Assembly: GCF_000466965.1 (NCBI RefSeq)
Contig: NZ_BATB01000016.1
Span: 1 to 52,714, forward strand
From: Limimaricola cinnabarinus LL-001
Lineage (GTDB): Bacteria > Pseudomonadota > Alphaproteobacteria > Rhodobacterales > Rhodobacteraceae
Direction of reading: 5' to 3'
DNA length: 52,714 nucleotides
In this document: positions 1 through 8,506 of the stretch, one piece after another
Layout of the letters: the number at the start of each line of letters is the position of its first letter
How positions within the stretch are numbered: the stretch's first letter is position 1
Program-made: the position numbers and the translations under genes
Notes under the pieces: model-generated
Seen by the model: only the letters and a program-made list of their open reading frames with translations
Databases searched by the model: none
Told to the model about the DNA's origin: nothing

Positions 1-83
1 GAGTTGCTCAGGGCGAACTACGTAAGGGCGTACCCTCTTCCAGGGAACTCCGCATCCACGCACATCGCTTGCATGATTTTGGC

Positions 84-521
84 TCAGGCGCTTCGCGTCT
101 TCAGCAATTCGCGGATATCGGTGAGCAACTCCTCCTGCGTCGGTCCTTTCGGCGCCGCGGGTACCGGCTCGCCCTTTTCGACGGCGGCGTCCTTGATCCG
201 GTTCACGCCCTTGACCAGCAGGAACACCACCCAGGCAATGATCAGGAAGTTGATGCAGGCGGTCAAAAAGGCGCCATAGGCGAAGATCGCGGCCCCGCTT
301 TCGCGCGCCAGTTCCAGAGAGGTGCCGGAGGCCACGTCGCCCGAGAGCACGACATACATCGAGGTGAAGTCGATGCCGCCAAGGATCAGGCCGATCACCG
401 GGTTGATCAGATCGTTCACGAGGCTCTGGACAATGGCAGTGAAGGCCGCGCCGATGATGATGCCGACCGCGAGGTCCATCACGTTGCCCTTGGCGATGAA
501 GTTGCGGAATTCCTTGATCAT
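84..521 (-). CDS. mscL: Large-conductance mechanosensitive channel MscL
   Basis: Homopentameric inner-membrane channel that opens under membrane tension and releases solutes during hypo-osmotic shock. The 145-residue protein matches the usual MscL length. It begins with the amphipathic N-terminal helix ([13 protein letters not shown]), followed by pore helix TM1 at about residues 15-40 with the conserved [13 protein letters not shown] stretch. A periplasmic loop follows, then TM2 at about 78-104 and a C-terminal bundle helix ([11 protein letters not shown]). The start is preceded by an AGGAG ribosome site. It appears to be monocistronic: a strong terminator for pheT lies just upstream, and bases 1-83 downstream show no gene. 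Identification is by clear family motifs. Confidence 0.97.
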   Translation of the reverse strand: MIKEFRNFIAKGNVMDLAVGIIIGAAFTAIVQSLVNDLINPVIGLILGGIDFTSMYVVLSGDVASGTSLELARESGAAIFAYGAFLTACINFLIIAWVVFLLVKGVNRIKDAAVEKGEPVPAAPKGPTQEELLTDIRELLKTRSA

Positions 522-622
522 CGGTGTCTCCTGTATGGGTTTGGCCCCTACCTAGCGCAGCGCGGAAGCGCGGCGCATCTTTTGGGGCGCGAAGGCGGGC
601 AGGACGCGGCCCTTGCGCCACG

Positions 623-653
623 AAAAAGGGGGCGGCCCGTCGGTCCGCCCCCC
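623..653 (-). terminator. Intrinsic terminator downstream of pheT
   Basis: On the minus strand an 8-bp GGGGGCGG/CCGCCCCC stem with a 9-base loop is followed directly by five T residues. It begins about 26 bases after the pheT stop codon. This is the best-formed rho-independent terminator in the left half of the window and closes the pheS-ORF-pheT operon. Confidence 0.85.
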
Positions 654-678
654 GTTCCGTCCTATCGGTCGCCGACGA

Positions 679-3072
679 TCAGCCGCGCAGCTCGCCGCCC
701 GTGGCCTTGGCCACCTTGTCGACGATCTTCGCGCCCGCTGCTTCGATCTCCTTCTCGGTGAGCGTCGCCTCGATGGGCTGCAGCCGCACCGTGATGGCAA
801 TGGATTTGCGCCCCTCGCCAAGCGAGCCGCCCTGAAACTGGTCGAAGACCCGCACATCCGAGATCAACGCCTTGTCAGCACCCTGAGCCGCGTTCACCAG
901 CGTCAGCGCCTCGACCTGCGCATCGACCACGAAGGCGAAGTCGCGCTCGACCGGCTGCAGTGATGGCGGCGTGAAGGCCGGGCGCGCGTTGCCGTTCTGG
1001 CGCGGCAGCGGCACCTCCTCGGGGAACAGCACGAAGGCGACCGCCGGGCCCTTCACGTCGAGCGTGGCAAGCATCTTGGGGTGCAGCTCGCCAAAGACGC
1101 CGAGCACCTTCTTGGGCCCGAGGCAGATCCACCCGTGACGGCCCGGATGCCACCAGCCCTCGCCCCCGCGCAGGATCTGCACCTTGGCAGGCGCACCCAT
1201 CGAAGCCAGCACCGCCTCGGCATCGGCCTTGGCGTCGAAGAGGTCCACGGGGCGCGACGCGTTATGCACGTCCTTGGGCCCGGTCTTGCCGGTCAAAAGG
1301 CCCGCCACCGCCAGCCGCTGCTCGCCCGGCTCGCCGCCCCAGAACACGTGACCTGCCTCGAACAGCGCCAGATCGCCCTGCCCGCGCGCCTGATTGCGCG
1401 CGGCGGCGCGCAAGAGGCCCGGCAGCAGATCGGGGCGCATGTGGCTCATCTCCGACGAAATCGGGTTTTCGAGCCGGGTCGCGTCCGAGCCGCCGCCGAA
1501 CAGCGCCGCGGCTTCGGCGTCGATGAAGCTGTAGGTGACGCATTCGTCGTAGCCGAGCGCCGCGGTGGTGCGCCGCGCCTTGGTCAGCCGCGCCTGCATC
1601 GGCGTCAGCACCGGCTTGGCCACACCCTCGGGACGTGGCAGCGGCACGCCCTTGAGCTTGGACAGAGAGGCCACGCGCACGACCTCCTCGACCAGATCGG
1701 CCTCGCCCTGAATGTCGGAACGCCAGGCCGGCACATGCGCCATGCCGTCATCGAGCCGGAAGCCCAGCCGGTCAAGCGTCTGGCGCTGCTCTTTCACGGG
1801 GATGTCCATGCCGACGATCTTCGTCACCGCCTTGGGATCGAAGCGGTAGGCGCGGCCGGTGTCGGGGGTCGCGCCCGCGATCGCCATCTTCGACGCCTCG
1901 CCGCCCGCGTGATCGACGATCATCCGCACCGCGATCTGCAGGCCGGTGGTGACGAAATCCGTGTCGATGCCGCGCTCGAACCGCTGGCGCGCGTCCGAAT
2001 GGATACGCAGCGTCCGACCCGTGAGCGCGATCTGCACCGGGTTCCACAGCGCGCTTTCAACGAAGACATTTGTCGTCTCTTCGGTGACGCCGGTATCGGC
2101 CCCACCCATGATGCCCGCGAGGCTCTCGACGCCGTTGTCGTCGGAGATGACGATCATGCCGTGGTCGAGCGTGTAAGTCTTGTCGTCGAGCGCCGGGAAA
2201 CTTTCACCGCCCATCGCGCGGTGCACCCGCAGGTTGCCCGCGACCTTGTCGGCGTCGAAGACGTGCAGCGGGCGGTTCAGGTCATAGGTGACATAGTTGG
2301 TGACATCGACGAGAAAGCTGATCGGGCGCAGGCCGATGGCGCGCAGACGGTCCTGCATCCATTCGGGCGAGGGGCCGTTCTTCACGCCACGGATCAGGCG
2401 GCCCGCGAAGATCGGGCAGCCATCGCGCGTGTCGGGCGCGATCTCGACGTCGATGGGGCAGTCATAGCCGCCCGGCACCGCGTTGACCTCGAGCGGCTTC
2501 AGCTTGCCGATCCCGCGCGCCGAAAGATCGCGCGCGATGCCGCGGATGCCGAGCGCATCGCCGCGGTTCGGCGTGATCGCGATCTCGATCACCGGATCGA
2601 CCTTGGCGGGATCGTTCTCGGCCAGCCAGTCGGCAAAGCTCTGGCCCACCTCGCCCGAGGGCAGCTCGATAATGCCCTCATGCGCGTCGCCGAGGCCCAG
2701 CTCACGCTCGGAGCACATCATGCCGTGGCTCTCGACGCCGCGGATCTTGCCGACGCCGATGGTGAAGTCGGGGCCGGGCACATAGGTGCCGGGGCGGGCG
2801 ACGACCACGGTGATGCCCTGCCGCGCATTCGGCGCGCCGCAGATGATCTGGTCCTCGCCGCCCGGAAGCTCGACGCGGCAGATCTGCAGCTTGTCGGCAT
2901 CGGGGTGCTTCTCGGCGGCCACGACCTTGCCGAGCACGAAGTTCTTGAGGGCGGCGGCAGGGTTCTCGATGCCTTCGACCTCGAGCCCGAGATCGGTCAG
3001 CGCCTCGGCGATCTCGTCCACGGTCGCCGTGGTGTCGAGATGGTCCTTGAGCCAGGAGAGGGTGAATTTCAT
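679..3072 (-). CDS. pheT: Phenylalanyl-tRNA synthetase beta subunit
   Basis: Beta subunit of the cytoplasmic alpha2beta2 enzyme that charges tRNA-Phe. The 797 residues show the complete bacterial domain order: an N-terminal tRNA-binding OB domain at about 39-150 (NFVLGKVVAAEKHPDADKLQ), the B3/B4 editing and B5 domains in the middle, and a C-terminal anticodon-binding FDX-ACB domain over roughly the last 95 residues (SLQPVERDFAFVVDA). The start is supported by a GGAAGG site nine bases upstream. In most bacteria pheT directly follows pheS. Here 520 bp of AT-richer DNA with one ORF separate them, so pheT must be read through the insert or from a promoter inside it. Confidence 0.98.
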   Translation of the reverse strand: MKFTLSWLKDHLDTTATVDEIAEALTDLGLEVEGIENPAAALKNFVLGKVVAAEKHPDADKLQICRVELPGGEDQIICGAPNARQGITVVVARPGTYVPGPDFTIGVGKIRGVESHGMMCSERELGLGDAHEGIIELPSGEVGQSFADWLAENDPAKVDPVIEIAITPNRGDALGIRGIARDLSARGIGKLKPLEVNAVPGGYDCPIDVEIAPDTRDGCPIFAGRLIRGVKNGPSPEWMQDRLRAIGLRPISFLVDVTNYVTYDLNRPLHVFDADKVAGNLRVHRAMGGESFPALDDKTYTLDHGMIVISDDNGVESLAGIMGGADTGVTEETTNVFVESALWNPVQIALTGRTLRIHSDARQRFERGIDTDFVTTGLQIAVRMIVDHAGGEASKMAIAGATPDTGRAYRFDPKAVTKIVGMDIPVKEQRQTLDRLGFRLDDGMAHVPAWRSDIQGEADLVEEVVRVASLSKLKGVPLPRPEGVAKPVLTPMQARLTKARRTTAALGYDECVTYSFIDAEAAALFGGGSDATRLENPISSEMSHMRPDLLPGLLRAAARNQARGQGDLALFEAGHVFWGGEPGEQRLAVAGLLTGKTGPKDVHNASRPVDLFDAKADAEAVLASMGAPAKVQILRGGEGWWHPGRHGWICLGPKKVLGVFGELHPKMLATLDVKGPAVAFVLFPEEVPLPRQNGNARPAFTPPSLQPVERDFAFVVDAQVEALTLVNAAQGADKALISDVRVFDQFQGGSLGEGRKSIAITVRLQPIEATLTEKEIEAAGAKIVDKVAKATGGELRG

Positions 3073-3138
3073 TTTAGTTACGCCTTCCGAAACTTAAATG
3101 CCATCGACACTACCTGAAAAGCAACAGATGAACATTTG

Positions 3139-3588
3139 TTAGGCACCACGGAACACCGGGGCCTGCGTTGGTCTCACTGCATTTTCTGCGGCAAAGTATC
3201 TGCCCGCATTTCCTTCATTCAATATATCGTCAAAAAGCTTTCCAGCCTTTTCATCGAAGAAGTCTGGTATTTCATCATCGTGGCGGTTTGCAATTTTGGA
3301 ACGCAGGTACCCAATAAGTTCAGATGCCTTGTCGTTGACGGATGGTGGGGCGATGACTTGCAGCTTGCCCCCGGCTTTATTCAAAAGACGCAATCTCTCG
3401 TGATGCTCAGGCAAATTCACCAGTACCCGCATATACATGGAGGGGGCCACTGCCTCAACAAACTCTGTGTACACAATCCGACGCTCGGCCATGATTGAAA
3501 AGACACGGTCTTGGTGTTTCTGATAAGCGTAGACTATCACACTAGTCAGCGCTGCAAATGTTGCCGCAACTATCGCGCCAATCGACAC
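3139..3588 (-). CDS. Unrecognised AT-rich membrane-anchored protein inserted between pheS and pheT
   Basis: The 149-residue product is not a family I recognise. It has one N-terminal hydrophobic segment (about residues 4-22, AIVAATFAALTSVIVYAY) and then a mostly helical, charged cytoplasmic part (RIVYTEFVEAV...). It starts with GTG four bases after the pheS TGA, and a GAGGAA ribosome site overlaps that stop, so it is built into the operon. Base composition is strikingly unlike its neighbours: one sampled 60-base line is 43% GC, against roughly two-thirds nearby, and it uses codons rare in the rest of the window. I infer horizontal acquisition of an accessory cargo gene; function unknown. The opposite-strand ORF here is a shadow. 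Confidence 0.7.
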   Translation of the reverse strand: MSIGAIVAATFAALTSVIVYAYQKHQDRVFSIMAERRIVYTEFVEAVAPSMYMRVLVNLPEHHERLRLLNKAGGKLQVIAPPSVNDKASELIGYLRSKIANRHDDEIPDFFDEKAGKLFDDILNEGNAGRYFAAENAVRPTQAPVFRGA

Positions 3589-3592
3589 TTCC

Positions 3593-4651
3593 TCACCCCC
3601 TCAGCGTCGGCACATCCAGCGCCGCGAAGCCGTAATGCTTCAGCCAGCGCAGGTCGCTCTCGAAGAAGGCGCGCAGGTCGGGGATGCCGTATTTCAGCAT
3701 CGCCAGACGGTCGATGCCGAGGCCGAAGGCGAAGCCCTGATACTTTTCCGGATCGATCTTGGCGTTGCGCAGCACCTTGGGGTGCACCATGCCGGAGCCG
3801 AGCACTTCGAGCCAGTCGTCGCCCTCGCCCACCTTCACGGTGCCGTCCTGCCACGAGCATTGGATGTCCACCTCGGCCGAAGGCTCGGTGAAGGGGAAGT
3901 GCGAGGCGCGGAAGCGGGTCTTGACCGGCTTGCCGAAGAAGGCTGAAAGGAACTCCTCCAGCACCCATTTGAGGTTCGCCATGGTGATGTCGGTGCCGAT
4001 GGCGAGGCCCTCGACCTGATGGAACATCGGGGTGTGGGTCTGGTCGTAATCGGCGCGGTAAACGCGGCCCGGACAAATGATGCGAATGGGCGCACCGTTC
4101 TCTTCCATCGAGCGGATCTGCACCGGCGAGGTGTGGGTGCGCAGCACGTGCGGGGGACGGTGATCGCCCGGGGCACGGTGCGTGTAGAAGGTGTCCATCT
4201 CGGCGCGAGCCGGGTGATGGCCGGGGATGTTGAGCGCGTCGAAATTGTACCAGTCGCTCTCGATCTGCGGGCCTTCGGCCACCGAGAAGCCCATGTCGGC
4301 GAAGATCGCGACGACCTCCTCGGTCACCTGGCTGATCGGGTGGATCGTGCCTTGGCGCGCGGGGCGAGTGGGCAGCGTCACGTCGAGCCATTCGGTCTTG
4401 AGCCGCGCCTCCAGCGCCGCGTCCGCGAGAGAGGCCTTGCGTGCCGAGAGCGCGTCGGCGATCTCGGTCTTGAGCGCGTTGAGCCTCGGCCCCTTCTCCT
4501 GACGCTCCTCGGGGGTCATGCCGCCCAGCGTCTTCATCAGGCCCGAGATCTCGCCCTTCTTGCCCAGCGCGCGCACGCGCAGATCCTCGATGCCCGCCTC
4601 GTCGCCGGCCTCGGCGATCAGCCCCAGATACCTGTCTCGAAGATCGTCCAT
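3593..4651 (-). CDS. pheS: Phenylalanyl-tRNA synthetase alpha subunit
   Basis: Catalytic alpha subunit of PheRS, which forms phenylalanyl-adenylate and transfers it to tRNA-Phe. The 352-residue length is normal. The N-terminal coiled coil (about 1-85) is followed by the class II core, with motif 1 near [19 protein letters not shown] and motif 3 as [18 protein letters not shown] close to the C terminus. It is the first gene of its operon. A terminator for rplT lies between rplT and pheS, so pheS probably has its own promoter in bases 4652-4703. I cannot recognise a convincing promoter there. Confidence 0.98.
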   Translation of the reverse strand: MDDLRDRYLGLIAEAGDEAGIEDLRVRALGKKGEISGLMKTLGGMTPEERQEKGPRLNALKTEIADALSARKASLADAALEARLKTEWLDVTLPTRPARQGTIHPISQVTEEVVAIFADMGFSVAEGPQIESDWYNFDALNIPGHHPARAEMDTFYTHRAPGDHRPPHVLRTHTSPVQIRSMEENGAPIRIICPGRVYRADYDQTHTPMFHQVEGLAIGTDITMANLKWVLEEFLSAFFGKPVKTRFRASHFPFTEPSAEVDIQCSWQDGTVKVGEGDDWLEVLGSGMVHPKVLRNAKIDPEKYQGFAFGLGIDRLAMLKYGIPDLRAFFESDLRWLKHYGFAALDVPTLRG

Positions 4652-4703
4652 GTCGTCACCCTTTTCTGCCGGTCCGGACTAGCAGCCCCGTCCCGAAACG
4701 CAA

Positions 4704-4739
4704 GAAGCCGCGCGACCCCGTCGGGGGTGGCGCGGCTTC
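4704..4739 (-). terminator. Terminator hairpin downstream of rplT
   Basis: A perfect 10-bp stem (GAAGCCGCGC with GCGCGGCTTC) encloses a GC-rich loop that can itself fold. On the minus strand it is followed by a loose T-rich tail (TTGCGTTT). It sits 27 bases after the rplT stop and separates rpmI-rplT from pheS. Confidence 0.7.
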
Positions 4740-4765
4740 GAATTCTTTCGCTCTCGAACGGCCGA

Positions 4766-5128
4766 TCAGGCCAGAGCGGCGCGCGCCTTGTCGACGATCG
4801 CGTTGAACGCCTCGGGCTCGTGCACCGCGAGATCGGCGAGAACCTTGCGGTCCACCTCGATCCCGGCGAGCGACAGGCCGTTGATGAAGCGCGAATAGGT
4901 CATCTGCTCGTCGAACGAACGGACACCGGCGTTGATCCGCTGGATCCACAGGGCGCGGAAGTTGCGCTTGCGGTTCTTGCGGTCACGGGTCGCGTACTGG
5001 TTCGCCTTGTCGACGGCCTGCTTGGCCACCTTGAAGGTCTTGGAGCGGCGATCGTAATAGCCCTTCGCCTGATCCAGGATCTTCTTGTGACGGCGATGGG
5101 TGACGGTTCCACCTTTGGTGCGGCTCAT
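4766..5128 (-). CDS. rplT: 50S ribosomal protein L20
   Basis: Binds 23S rRNA early in 50S assembly. The 120 residues are highly basic and carry the L20 signatures [20 protein letters not shown] and [19 protein letters not shown]. The gene lies 12 bases after rpmI in the standard rpmI-rplT pair. infC, often upstream in other bacteria, is absent here and is replaced by pyk. Where studied in other bacteria, L20 represses its own operon; nothing specific to that is proven here. Confidence 0.98.
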   Translation of the reverse strand: MSRTKGGTVTHRRHKKILDQAKGYYDRRSKTFKVAKQAVDKANQYATRDRKNRKRNFRALWIQRINAGVRSFDEQMTYSRFINGLSLAGIEVDRKVLADLAVHEPEAFNAIVDKARAALA

Positions 5129-5140
5129 ATCCGGGTCTCC

Positions 5141-5341
5141 TTAGCGCGCGTAGGGCATCATCGGCTTGATGATCTTCTCATCAGCCTTGGCCAGAACAGT
5201 GGTTCCACGTGCGTCACGGATGAACTTCGTGCTGCGCTTGATCATGCCGTGGCGCTTGCCTGCCTGACCGGCCTTGATCCGGCCCGAGGCCGTCACCTTG
5301 AACCGCTTTTTGCAGCTCGACTTCGTCTTCATCTTGGGCAT
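5141..5341 (-). CDS. rpmI: 50S ribosomal protein L35
   Basis: Small basic ribosomal protein of 66 residues ([14 protein letters not shown]...), a full-length match to L35. The ATG at 5341 is chosen because GGGAG lies six bases upstream. An in-frame ATG two codons earlier (5347) would put that site only a few bases away, and a longer upstream reading frame has no family match. It is the first gene of rpmI-rplT. A candidate promoter (5421-5449) gives a leader of about 70 bases with a hairpin near the ribosome site. Confidence 0.97.
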   Translation of the reverse strand: MPKMKTKSSCKKRFKVTASGRIKAGQAGKRHGMIKRSTKFIRDARGTTVLAKADEKIIKPMMPYAR

Positions 5342-5357
5342 TTCCATCTCCCTTCCG

Positions 5358-5377
5358 GAACGGTGGTGGGACCGTTC
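5358..5377 (-). promoter_or_regulatory. Hairpin in the rpmI leader
   Basis: A 7-bp inverted repeat (GAACGGT and ACCGTTC) with a 6-base loop lies in the presumed rpmI 5' untranslated region, just upstream of the ribosome-binding site. It could be part of ribosomal-protein autoregulation or only a chance stem; no T-run follows it. Confidence 0.3.
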
Positions 5378-5420
5378 GCCTCGGCATGCCAAGAAGGCCG
5401 GACGAACGGGGTGAGCGCGC

Positions 5421-5449
5421 CGTATAGGTGGCGCGCGAGATCAAGGCAA
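5421..5449 (-). promoter_or_regulatory. Candidate sigma-70-type promoter for rpmI-rplT
   Basis: Minus-strand TTGCCT and TATACG hexamers are separated by exactly 17 bases, with transcription expected to start near 5414. The -35 hexamer overlaps the foot of the pyk terminator hairpin. This is a consensus match by eye, without experimental support. Confidence 0.45.
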
Positions 5450-5468
5450 GGGGGGTTTGCCCCCTGCC
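5445..5468 (-). terminator. Terminator hairpin immediately after pyk
   Basis: The inverted repeat GGCA-GGGGG / CCCCC-TTGCC starts directly at the pyk stop codon. On the minus strand the tail TTGATCT contains only a weak T-rich stretch, so termination may be partial. Confidence 0.55.
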
Positions 5469-6913
5469 TCATTCGGGATCGGCGTTGAAGATCAGCCGCT
5501 CGTCGCAGGGTGCGACGCGCAGGATGTTGGTGGTGCCAGGCGTGTTGAAGGGCACGCCCGCCGTCACCACGATCAGGTCCTTCTCGGTGGCGAGCCCCTG
5601 CTCGCGCGCGCAGCGCGCGGCGTTGACCACGGCCATCTTGAAGCGGTCGACCTCGCCGGTGACAACGCAGTTGGTGCCCCATGTCAGGCACAGGCGGCGC
5701 GCCGTGCTGCGGATCGAGGTCAGCGCGAGGATCGGCACGCGCGGACGCTCGCGCGCCACCAGCGACGCCGTGGTGCCCGATTGCGAGAAGCAGCAGATCG
5801 CCTTGACGTTGGTGGTCTCGGCGATCTCGCGCGCGGCGGCGACGATGCCGTCGGCGACCGAGTTGTGCGCGACCTTGCGCGAGCTTTCGATGATCTCGCG
5901 GTAGGTGCTGTCGGTCTCGACCTCGTGGGCGACGTTGTCCATCGTCGCGACCGCCTCGATCGGATACTGCCCGGCGGCTGATTCGGCCGAGAGCATGATC
6001 GCGTCGGCGCCCTCGTAGATCGCGGTGGCGACGTCCGAGACCTCGGCGCGGGTCGCATCGGGCTTTCGATCATCGATTCGAGCATCTGCGTCGCGACGAT
6101 CACCGGCTTGGCGGCGGCGCGGCAGCGGCGCACGAGGCGCTTCTGGATCGGCGGCACGTTCTGGACCGGAAGCTCCACGCCCAGATCGCCGCGCGCGACC
6201 ATGATGCCGTCGGAGACGCTCAGGATCTCGTTGAAGGCCTTCACGGCGGCGGGCTTTTCGATCTTGGACAGGATCGCGGCGCGGCCGCGGCACAGCTCGC
6301 GCGCCTCCTCCACGTCGGCGGCGCGCTGCACGAAGCTGAGCGCCAGCCAGTCGACGCCGAGGTCGCAGACGAATTCGAGATCCTTGCGGTCCTTTTCCGA
6401 CAGCGCCGCCAGCGGCAGCACCACGTCGGGGACGTTCACGCCCTTGCGGTTCGAAATGGTGCCGCCGACGACCACTTCGCAATTGGCGAAGTCGGCGCCG
6501 CAATCCTTGACCCTGAGACGGATCTTGCCGTCGTTGACCAGAAGCGAGGCGCCGGGCTCCAGCGCGTCGAAGATCTCCTTGTGCGGCAGCCGCACGCGGG
6601 TCACGTCGCCCTCGGCCTCGTCGAGGTCGAGCCGGAAATCGGCGCCGGGCACCAGCTCTTCCTCGCCATTGGCGAAGGCGCCGACGCGCAGCTTGGGGCC
6701 CTGAAGGTCCGCGAGAATGCCGATCGGCGTGTCGAGGTCTTCTTCGACCTGACGGATGATCGCATGGCGCGCGCGGATCTCGTCATGCGCGCCATGGCTC
6801 ATGTTGAGACGGAACACGTCGGCGCCAGCCTCGACCAGGGCGCGGATCACCTCGTAGGTGCTCGACGCCGGTCCCAGCGTGGCCACGATTTTCACATTGC
6901 GATGGCGCTTCAT
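5469..6913 (-). CDS. pyk: Pyruvate kinase (one frameshift in this sequence)
   Basis: Catalyses the last step of glycolysis, phosphoenolpyruvate + ADP to pyruvate + ATP, in the cytoplasm. The N-terminal part has [11 protein letters not shown], the catalytic-lysine motif [22 protein letters not shown] and [12 protein letters not shown]. The frame then breaks at about 6055, and the rest ([26 protein letters not shown] through the C-terminal domain) is in another frame. Restoring one base, for example PMP-TRAE via GATGCCGACC in place of GATGCGACC, gives a normal 481-residue enzyme ending at 5469. I consider the break a consensus error. A divergent intergenic region of 171 bp (6914-7084) with an imperfect CGGA/TCCG palindrome near 6968 lies upstream. 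Confidence 0.93.
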
Positions 6914-7084
6914 CGATAGGATCCTCTCGACTGTCCCAATGGACGCGATAAGTGTTCGACCGGGCAGCGGAAATATCCGTTACCGCTACCAGTGCCGGTT
7001 CGGCGCCGTTATTGCGCAAATCGGCCCGCGTCACAACTGCCCGTGCGACACCAGAGCGAACGACAGCGGAGTACACCGGATTTC

Positions 7085-7828
7085 ATGACCTCGGAAGCCT
7101 ATCACATTCTCGGCGAGAAGCGCCGCTCCCGCTGGCTCGTCACCTGCGACCACGCCAGCAACCACGTGCCGCCTTGGGTTTCAGGCGGCGATCTGGGCCT
7201 GCCTGCCTCGGACATGGCGCGCCACATCGCTTGGGATGTCGGGGCCGCAGGTCTGGCCGAGGCGCTGGCCGAACGGCTCGACGCACCGGCGATCCTGTCG
7301 AAATTCTCGCGGCTGGTGATCGATCCCAACCGGGGCGAGGACGACCCCACCCTGCTGATGAAGCTCTATGACGGCTCGATCATCCCCGGCAACCGCCATG
7401 CGGGACCCCAAGATACCGAAGAGCGGCTGGCGCGGCTGCACCGGCCCTACCATGAGGCCTACGAGGCGCTGGCCACACGGCGCGACGACACGGTGGTGGT
7501 GGCGATCCACAGCTATGTTTCGCAGCTTCGGGGCCGTCCGTTCCGCCCCTGGCAGGTCGCCATCCTGCACAGCCATCTCGATTCGCGCCTTGCCGATCCG
7601 CTGATCGCGCGGCTGCGCGAGGACGCGGAGCTGATGGTGGGCGACAACGAACCCTATTCGGGCCATCTGCCGGGCGATTCCATCGACCGTCACGCCCTCT
7701 CCAAGGGCCGCCCCAACGTCCTGATCGAGGTGCGCAACGACCTGATCGAGGAAGAGGCGGGGCAGATCGCATGGGCCGAACGCTTGGCACCGGCGCTGCG
7801 CGACATACTTCGCGAGACGGGACTATAA
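7085..7828 (+). CDS. N-formylglutamate amidohydrolase family protein
   Basis: A 247-residue hydrolase of the HutG-like N-formylglutamate amidohydrolase family (zinc-dependent deformylation of N-formyl-amino acids such as N-formylglutamate from histidine breakdown). Family signatures are TCDHASNHVP near residue 20, DPNRGEDDPTLL in the first half and IHSYVSQLRG. The ATG at 7085 is chosen; the reading frame is open further upstream but lacks family sequence. No other hut genes are nearby, so the real substrate is uncertain. It is followed after 12 bases by a DUF1244 gene, probably co-transcribed. Confidence 0.88.
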   Translation: MTSEAYHILGEKRRSRWLVTCDHASNHVPPWVSGGDLGLPASDMARHIAWDVGAAGLAEALAERLDAPAILSKFSRLVIDPNRGEDDPTLLMKLYDGSIIPGNRHAGPQDTEERLARLHRPYHEAYEALATRRDDTVVVAIHSYVSQLRGRPFRPWQVAILHSHLDSRLADPLIARLREDAELMVGDNEPYSGHLPGDSIDRHALSKGRPNVLIEVRNDLIEEEAGQIAWAERLAPALRDILRETGL

Positions 7829-7840
7829 GGGAGACCGATC

Positions 7841-8170
7841 ATGAGCCGGATGGACGAGATCGACGAGACGACCCGCACCGAGATCGAGGCAGCGGCGTTC
7901 CGCAGGCTGCGAAAGCACCTGATGGAGGAGCGCCCTGACGTGCAGAACATCGATCTGATGAACATGGCCGGATTCTGCCGCAACTGCCTTTCGCGCTGGA
8001 CGCAGGAGGCGGCGGCCGAGCGCGGCCTTGATCTGTCGAAGGACGAGGCGCGCGAGGCCTATTACGGCATGCCCTATGACGACTGGCGCGCCCGGCACCA
8101 GACCGAGACGACGGAGGCGACCCGCGCCGCCTTCGACGCGGCGCAAAAGCACGAGGCGAGCGAGGGCTGA
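7841..8170 (+). CDS. DUF1244 family protein
   Basis: A 109-residue protein of the alpha/gammaproteobacterial DUF1244 family. The hallmark is GFCRNCLSRW (about residues 46-55), a C-x2-C pair, followed by YYGMPYDDWRARHQ. The rest is helical and charged with no membrane segment. Function is unknown; the cysteine pair suggests metal or redox chemistry, but that is inference. It ends four bases from the convergent DUF1992 gene. Confidence 0.9.
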   Translation: MSRMDEIDETTRTEIEAAAFRRLRKHLMEERPDVQNIDLMNMAGFCRNCLSRWTQEAAAERGLDLSKDEAREAYYGMPYDDWRARHQTETTEATRAAFDAAQKHEASEG

Positions 8171-8174
8171 GCCA

Positions 8175-8489
8175 TCAGCCATGGCGGCGCATCGCCTCCA
8201 TCTCAAGGGCGAGCCGCATTTCCAGATCGGCGAGGCGACGCATTTCCTCATGCCGCGCATCCTCGCCGGTCAACTCCGCCAACCGCGCCTTCGCCTCGGC
8301 GATCTCGCGGCTGAGCGTGACGCCCTTTGGCCTGGCGCCCGATTCGCGCATCAACCGGTCGAGCACCGCGTCACCGGGCGCGTGCAGATCGGCGATCGGC
8401 CTGCCCGCACCGGGCAGGTTGTCGAAGGCCCCGTCCCTTTCCGCCTTGGCGATGACGCGGCTGATATGATCGATCAGCGGATGGTCCAT
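8175..8489 (-). CDS. DUF1992 (DnaJ-homologue C28-like) protein
   Basis: A 104-residue protein with the DUF1992 core at its N terminus: an ISRVIAKAERDGAFDNLPGAGRPI segment in which LPG-x-G-x-P is the family signature, then DAVLDRLMRESGARP and a helical C terminus. DUF1992 occurs in YdhN/DNAJC28-type proteins without a J domain here. The ATG at 8489 is chosen; a longer in-frame extension overlaps the upstream aminotransferase and has no family match. Probably co-transcribed with the aminotransferase, whose stop lies 17 bases upstream. Confidence 0.85.
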   Translation of the reverse strand: MDHPLIDHISRVIAKAERDGAFDNLPGAGRPIADLHAPGDAVLDRLMRESGARPKGVTLSREIAEAKARLAELTGEDARHEEMRRLADLEMRLALEMEAMRRHG

Positions 8490-8506
8490 GCGGGCCTCCC
8501 CCGGTG

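Noticed and set aside
1081..3117. A 678-residue open frame on the plus strand opposite pheT
   Set aside because: It is the high-GC complementary frame of a perfectly conserved pheT; its composition (Arg/Ala/His/Gly-rich) and lack of any motif mark a shadow.
3136..3498. A 120-residue plus-strand ORF opposite the AT-rich insert
   Set aside because: The minus-strand ORF has a ribosome site coupled to the pheS stop and the operon direction; the plus-strand one has neither.
6914..7084. An imperfect palindrome near CGGAAATATCCG upstream of pyk as a regulator-binding site
   Set aside because: The arms are only four bases each, with no recognised regulator nearby; too weak to call a separate feature.
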